Source: Oscillospiraceae bacterium (GTDB lineage Bacteria; Bacillota; Clostridia; Oscillospirales; Acutalibacteraceae). From it: a stretch of DNA of 9,974 bases. The notes under the pieces were generated by a model. It had not been told where the DNA came from. It did not search any database and was given only the letters and a program-made list of their open reading frames with translations. The DNA lies in contig WREG01000060.1 of NCBI GenBank assembly GCA_009779455.1, positions 1-9,974 of the forward strand. Reading direction: 5' to 3'. This document shows positions 7,135-9,974 of the stretch, one piece after another; position 1 is the stretch's first letter, and each line of letters begins with the position of its first letter. A program made the translations under genes and the position numbers.

Positions 7135-8274
7135 ATGCAATACCGGCAATTCGGCAATACGGGGAAAATGATATCGGCGCTCGGTTTCGGCTGTATGCGG
7201 CTGCCTGAATACGAAGAGGACGGCAAATGGCGCATCGACGAGGGGAAGGCCATCCCCATGCTCCTCAGAGCCTACGAGGCAGGCGTCAATTATTTCGACA
7301 CGGCTTTCGGCTACTGCAACGAAAACAGCCAGTATACCCTCGGCAGGGTTATAAAACATATGCGGCGCGATCAAATCATGGTTGCGACCAAGCTGCCGCT
7401 GGGCAGGGTGGAAAAAACGGGGGATTTCAGGAAAACCCTCGAAATACAGCTGGAGCGGCTGGATACGCCCTATATTGATTTTTATCACTTCCACGGCATC
7501 GACAAAAACGACATGAATGAAAAAATCAAGCCGCTGGGCTTGCTGGGGGAAGCGCGAAAAGCCTTGGACGAAGGGCTGATCCGGCACATGAGCTTTTCGT
7601 TCCACGGCGACCCGAAGGATATGCAGTATCTCATCGAGCAGGGCGAAATTTTTTCATCCGTGCTACTGCAATATAATCTGCTCGACCGCTCCAACGAGGA
7701 AGCGATCGCGTATCTCGCGCAAAAAGGCCTGGGCGTGGTTGCGATGGGGCCTGTCGCGGGGGGGAGGCTGTCTGCGCCCTCCACAAAGCTTTCGCGGGGG
7801 ATCGTCAAAGAGAAGGAACCCGTCGCCACATATGAGCTCGCGCTGCGCTTCGTGCTCGGCAACCCGAACGTGTCCTGCGCTTTGTCGGGCATGACTTCAA
7901 TGGACACGGTTGAAAAAAATCTCGAAACCGCGCAGGCGGAGCCGATGGGCGAAAAAGACTTCGCGGGCGCGGACGCCGCGATGGAAGATATGAAAAAGCT
8001 GTCGGACCTGTACTGCACGGGCTGCGACTACTGCATGCCCTGCCCGCGGGGCATCAAAATCCCGCGCGTGTTCGAGGCGTATACCTACCACAACGTATAT
8101 GGGCTGAGCGGCCATGCCAAGCGCATGTACGGGGAAATCGGCGAGAAGGAAAACGCCGGCAGGCCCGTGGGCGAATGCGCCGGATGCGGCGCGTGCGAAA
8201 GCAAGTGCCCGCAGGGCATCCGGATTATCGAAAAGCTGAAAGAAGCTGATAAGGCGCTTGCCGCTTTGGCTTAA
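7135..8274 (+). CDS. Aldo/keto reductase with C-terminal 4Fe-4S (ferredoxin-like) domain
   Basis: This 379-residue cytoplasmic oxidoreductase starts at the ATG at 7135, placed by GGAGG at 7122-7126 with 8 nt spacing. An in-frame ATG at 7120 overlaps that ribosome site and is less likely. Residues 1-290 form the aldo/keto reductase barrel with the tetrad D55, Y60 (FDTAFGY), K86 (ATKLP) and H120 (IDFYHFHG). Residues 294-303 (CTGCDYCMPC) and 348-358 (CAGCGACESKC, followed by P) supply eight cysteines, suggesting two 4Fe-4S clusters. Such fusions are common in Clostridia and are thought to pass electrons between NAD(P)H and ferredoxin-type carriers. The substrate cannot be told from the sequence. 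It appears monocistronic, with its own promoter and a hairpin 20 nt after the stop. It is intact and visibly G+C-richer than the remnants around it. Confidence 0.95.
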   Translation: MQYRQFGNTGKMISALGFGCMRLPEYEEDGKWRIDEGKAIPMLLRAYEAGVNYFDTAFGYCNENSQYTLGRVIKHMRRDQIMVATKLPLGRVEKTGDFRKTLEIQLERLDTPYIDFYHFHGIDKNDMNEKIKPLGLLGEARKALDEGLIRHMSFSFHGDPKDMQYLIEQGEIFSSVLLQYNLLDRSNEEAIAYLAQKGLGVVAMGPVAGGRLSAPSTKLSRGIVKEKEPVATYELALRFVLGNPNVSCALSGMTSMDTVEKNLETAQAEPMGEKDFAGADAAMEDMKKLSDLYCTGCDYCMPCPRGIKIPRVFEAYTYHNVYGLSGHAKRMYGEIGEKENAGRPVGECAGCGACESKCPQGIRIIEKLKEADKALAALA

Positions 8275-8288
8275 AGAAAGCATTGAAC

Positions 8289-8332
8289 AAAAAGGCTTCG
8301 GAAAACGGCTGGCTCAAACCGTTTCCGGAGCC
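8289..8332. terminator. Hairpin 3' of the aldo/keto reductase
   Basis: Positions 8294-8308 pair with 8319-8332 (GGCTTCGGAAAACGG with CCGTTTCCGGAGCC, one mismatch and one bulge). The run of five As before it gives the full stem-plus-T-run order only on the minus strand. On the plus strand it is a stable stem just after the reductase stop with no T-run, so it may weakly end or stabilise that transcript. Confidence 0.55.
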
Positions 8333-8349
8333 TGTGCGATATATGGCCT

Positions 8350-8475
8350 ATGGGTGAGTTCGGCGCAAGTGAAAAAGACAATGAGCGTGAGCGTGCGGCA
8401 TACGCGAAGCATTATATCAACGAAGCCGCCCGCGAGTTTCGGAATTTGAGCAGAAAATTGGCGCTGGAAACATAA
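8350..8475 (+). other. Short charged ORF, possibly a gene fragment
   Basis: From an ATG at 8350 this frame gives 41 residues, beginning MGEFGASEKDNERERAAYAK and ending with a basic, likely helical tail. No good ribosome site precedes it. I recognise no family. An 11-bp perfect inverted repeat (8460-8470 against 8483-8493) overlaps its end, with the stop codon in the loop. It may be the tail of a truncated gene with its own hairpin. The A+T-rich stretch from there to 8541 shows nothing else. Confidence 0.25.
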
Positions 8476-8541
8476 TCGTAAATTTCCAGCGCCCAAAAAC
8501 ATCTGTATATAAAAAATTTAACGATAAAATTATTTTTTTAT

Positions 8542-8985
8542 TATACCGGCAAGGACGGCGAGAAAGCCTTTAAAAAAGCGCAGGGCGAGCTTGCGAAGGC
8601 GAAGAACAGGATCGCCGCCCTCGACCGCATAATCAGCAGAACCTACGAGGACAACGTGGAGGGGAAACTCAGCGACGGGCGGTTCGCCACCATGCTCGCG
8701 GGGTTCGAGGCCGAGCAGGGCGGTTTGCGGGCAAAGGCGGCGGGGCTTGAAACGGCGATAGGGCAAGCAAATGAGCAGACTGACGGCGCGGAAAAGTTCA
8801 TAAAGCTTATACGTTCCTACAAAAACATAGAGGAGCTGACCGCCGAGATAGCCCGCGAGTTCATCGAGAAAATCATAGTCGGCGAGCCTGTCTACATCCG
8901 GGGAAACCGCGAAAAGCGGCAATCGGTGGAGTTCGTCTACAACTACGTCGGCAGGCTGCCCGCCTCAATCGAGCAGAATGAATAG
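8542..8985 (+). pseudogene. C-terminal fragment of a large serine recombinase
   Basis: The last 147 residues of a large serine recombinase (Tn4451/Tn1549-type integrase) are visible. A coiled-coil stretch starts near 8569 (AQGELAKAKNRIAALDR), followed by YEDNVEGKLSDGRF, the segment that normally follows the zinc-ribbon domain. The closing IEELTAEIAREFIEKIIVGE and FVYNYVGRL match the DUF4368-type end. Full proteins have about 500-560 residues, so the catalytic domain, the recombinase domain and the zinc ribbon are missing. The nearest candidate start, GTG at 8656, has no proper ribosome site. Upstream of 8542 the sequence becomes A+T-rich with no coding look, which marks the break. A strong terminator follows the stop. 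Cannot be catalytic. Confidence 0.85.
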
Positions 8986-8993
8986 AGAATCAT

Positions 8994-9043
8994 GCGGAAC
9001 CGCGCAAAACTGATAAACCAGTCAGGCGGTTCCGCCTTTTTTT
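8994..9043 (+). terminator. Rho-independent terminator of the recombinase fragment
   Basis: GCGGAACCGC (8994-9003) pairs perfectly with GCGGTTCCGC (9026-9035), with an inner ACTG/CAGT stem, and is followed by seven Ts (9037-9043). It begins 8 bases after the recombinase stop and points the same way. Confidence 0.92.
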
Positions 9044-9063
9044 ATTGCCCATATTTTTTGTCC

Positions 9064-9114
9064 TTAGCGGGCGTGAACGTCCGTGCTGACCCTGCAATAA
9101 ATCGCCGTTTCCAT
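9064..9114 (-). pseudogene. N-terminal stub of a serine recombinase
   Basis: The ATG at 9114 overlaps the stop of the upstream small gene (TAATG). It reads METAIYCRVSTD and then four unrelated codons to a stop at 9064-9066. IYCRVSTD is the start of the resolvase/invertase catalytic domain; S10 would be the nucleophile that forms the phosphoserine link to DNA. Everything after about 12 codons is gone. It lies on the strand opposite the C-terminal recombinase fragment, and its break is within about 35 bp of that fragment's terminator. Confidence 0.75.
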
Positions 9115-9275
9115 TATGAACCGCTCCCGTCATTTAATTTTGACAGGCGTTCTTGTTCCAGTTTTTTCTTGCGTGGGATTGAAGTCCTTAAAAAGAATTT
9201 CATCATCTCAATTTGCATTTCCTCCGGTAAGATGATTTTTTCAGCTTCCTTTTGTGCCTTCGTTCCCCTGCTCAT
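9114..9275 (-). CDS. Small protein upstream of, and overlapping, the recombinase start
   Basis: This 53-residue protein starts at the ATG at 9275 with a strong GGGAGG at 9282-9287, 6 nt spacing. It is highly charged, with PEEMQIEMMKFFLRTSIPRK in the middle and a Lys/Arg/Glu-rich tail; no signal peptide or membrane segment is seen. Its stop overlaps the next ATG (TAATG), so it was translationally coupled to the serine recombinase. That suggests a small accessory or regulatory protein of the integrative element. From memory, similar short ORFs occur next to clostridial recombinases, but I cannot name a family. It follows the transporter stop by 16 bases. Confidence 0.65.
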   Translation of the reverse strand: MSRGTKAQKEAEKIILPEEMQIEMMKFFLRTSIPRKKKLEQERLSKLNDGSGS

Positions 9276-9291
9276 ACCCCACCTCCCGTTA

Positions 9292-9974
9292 TTATATCAA
9301 ACTCAACGAATGCAACACAAACACAAAGCAGAACACGGTTACGGACGAGAAAATCGTCGTCGCGACAACCAGCTGCCCCGCCAAATCGCTGTCCGCGCCC
9401 GCTTCGTGGGCCATTATGTAGCTTGTCACCGCTGCGGGGGACGCGAAAAGGGACAGCAGGGCCGTCAGCTCCGCGCCCCCTATTCCCCGAAAAACGGCGG
9501 CGGCCAGGGCGAGGGCCGGGACTACAATCAACCGTCCCGCCGTCCCCATCATCAGATAGGTTTTGTTCGTGTTAACCTTTTTGAAGTCAAACTGCATCCC
9601 CAGCGATAAAAGCGCTATGGGCGTGGCGCATTTCGCCAGGTCGCCTATGGGCGCGGACAGGAAAACGGGGAGCTTAACTTTAAAAAGCGCCAATAATATC
9701 CCCGCCGCCGCCGCTATTATAAGCGGGTTTTTCAATATTTCCAAAAATATCGGCTTCATGTTGAATTTTTTGCCTTTTCCGTTTTTGTCAGAAAAGAATT
9801 CCAGCGTGAATACCGCGAAAAAGTTGAAAAGGGGGATTATCATCGCCAGCAGCATCGACACGACCCCCGCGCCCTCAGCGCCGCTTATCCTTTCCGCCAC
9901 GGGCAGTCCGTAAAGCAGGAAATTGCTGCGGAACACCGCCTGGACCAAGACGCTGCGCTGCCTGTTCCCTTTGA
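9292..9974 (-). CDS. AEC-family (auxin efflux carrier-like) transporter, N-terminus outside window
   Basis: The frame enters from the window edge and ends at TAA 9292-9294, giving about 226 C-terminal residues of a protein that is usually about 300-320 long. It is very hydrophobic, with roughly six membrane segments visible. FRSNFLLYGLPVAERI is the conserved central AEC signature, followed by PLIIAAAAGILLAL, TPIALLSLGMQFDF and the closing LFASPAAVTSYIMA stretch typical of the family. Members are membrane permeases thought to move organic anions such as malate; the substrate here is unknown. The TTG at 9948 is internal, since coding similarity (QRSVLVQAVFRSN) continues upstream of it. No terminator separates it from the 53-residue gene, so the two could be co-transcribed. 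Confidence 0.92.
   Translation of the reverse strand, partial: KGNRQRSVLVQAVFRSNFLLYGLPVAERISGAEGAGVVSMLLAMIIPLFNFFAVFTLEFFSDKNGKGKKFNMKPIFLEILKNPLIIAAAAGILLALFKVKLPVFLSAPIGDLAKCATPIALLSLGMQFDFKKVNTNKTYLMMGTAGRLIVVPALALAAAVFRGIGGAELTALLSLFASPAAVTSYIMAHEAGADSDLAGQLVVATTIFSSVTVFCFVFVLHSLSLI

Noticed and set aside
7111..8018. Minus-strand open frames opposite the aldo/keto reductase
   Set aside because: The plus strand carries a full, motif-complete reductase with promoter and ribosome site; the antisense frames are by-products of G+C-rich codon use.
8530..9060. Invertible DNA segment (phase switch) around the recombinase fragment
   Set aside because: No inverted repeats were seen at the two ends, and the recombinase parts present cannot be active; a one-time rearrangement fits better.
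9291..9320. TTGTGT-18-TATAAT on the minus strand as a promoter for the 53-residue gene
   Set aside because: The predicted transcription start would fall inside the GGGAGG ribosome site, leaving no usable leader; the hexamer overlaps the end of the transporter gene.
9563..9913. Plus-strand frame opposite the AEC transporter
   Set aside because: The minus-strand frame carries the conserved transporter signatures and continues past the window edge; the plus frame shows none.
1..9974. CRISPR array, tRNA or rRNA genes
   Set aside because: No regularly spaced direct repeats, cloverleaf-like structure or rRNA-like sequence was seen on either strand.

Overview
The window looks like a chromosomal or accessory stretch from a Gram-positive anaerobe of the class Clostridia. 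This rests on strong AGGAGG-type ribosome sites, TTG and GTG starts, near-consensus sigma-A promoters, a secreted DNRLRE/YD-repeat (Rhs/WapA-like) protein, a LytTR response regulator, a large serine recombinase of the type carried by clostridial integrative elements, an AEC transporter, and an aldo/keto reductase fused to a ferredoxin-like domain. No species can be named from the sequence.

Layout. (1) Positions 1-4821, minus strand: one uninterrupted reading frame for the first 1607 residues of a secreted YD-repeat protein. Its C-terminal tip lies outside the window. It has its own short leader and a candidate extended -10 promoter, and a palindromic terminator just upstream insulates it. (2) Positions 5000-6300, minus strand: a small membrane protein, then a LytTR response regulator, then the collapsed remains of a GHKL sensor kinase that overlaps the regulator stop codon. 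The regulator therefore has no intact kinase here. (3) Positions 6325-6958: two convergent gene wrecks. One is the C-terminal third of a sialate O-acetylesterase-like hydrolase (plus strand). The other is a uroporphyrinogen-decarboxylase-family gene whose middle is missing (minus strand). An imperfect 77-bp inverted repeat fills the gap between their stop codons. (4) Positions 7000-8274: back-to-back near-consensus promoters, one facing the decarboxylase wreck and one driving an intact aldo/keto reductase with two 4Fe-4S cysteine motifs. (5) Positions 8275-9116: debris of a mobile element. The C-terminal part of a large serine recombinase and its terminator lie on the plus strand, while a 12-codon recombinase N-terminus lies on the minus strand. 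(6) Positions 9114-9974, minus strand: a 53-residue protein that overlaps the recombinase start (TAATG), and upstream of it an AEC-family transporter that runs off the window.

The genes do not form one pathway. The main theme is gene decay by deletion or rearrangement: at least four genes keep one or both ends but have lost the middle, beside intact neighbours and the wreck of a recombinase. The intact, probably functional genes are the YD-repeat protein (as far as visible), the LytTR regulator, the aldo/keto reductase, the AEC transporter and probably the two small proteins.
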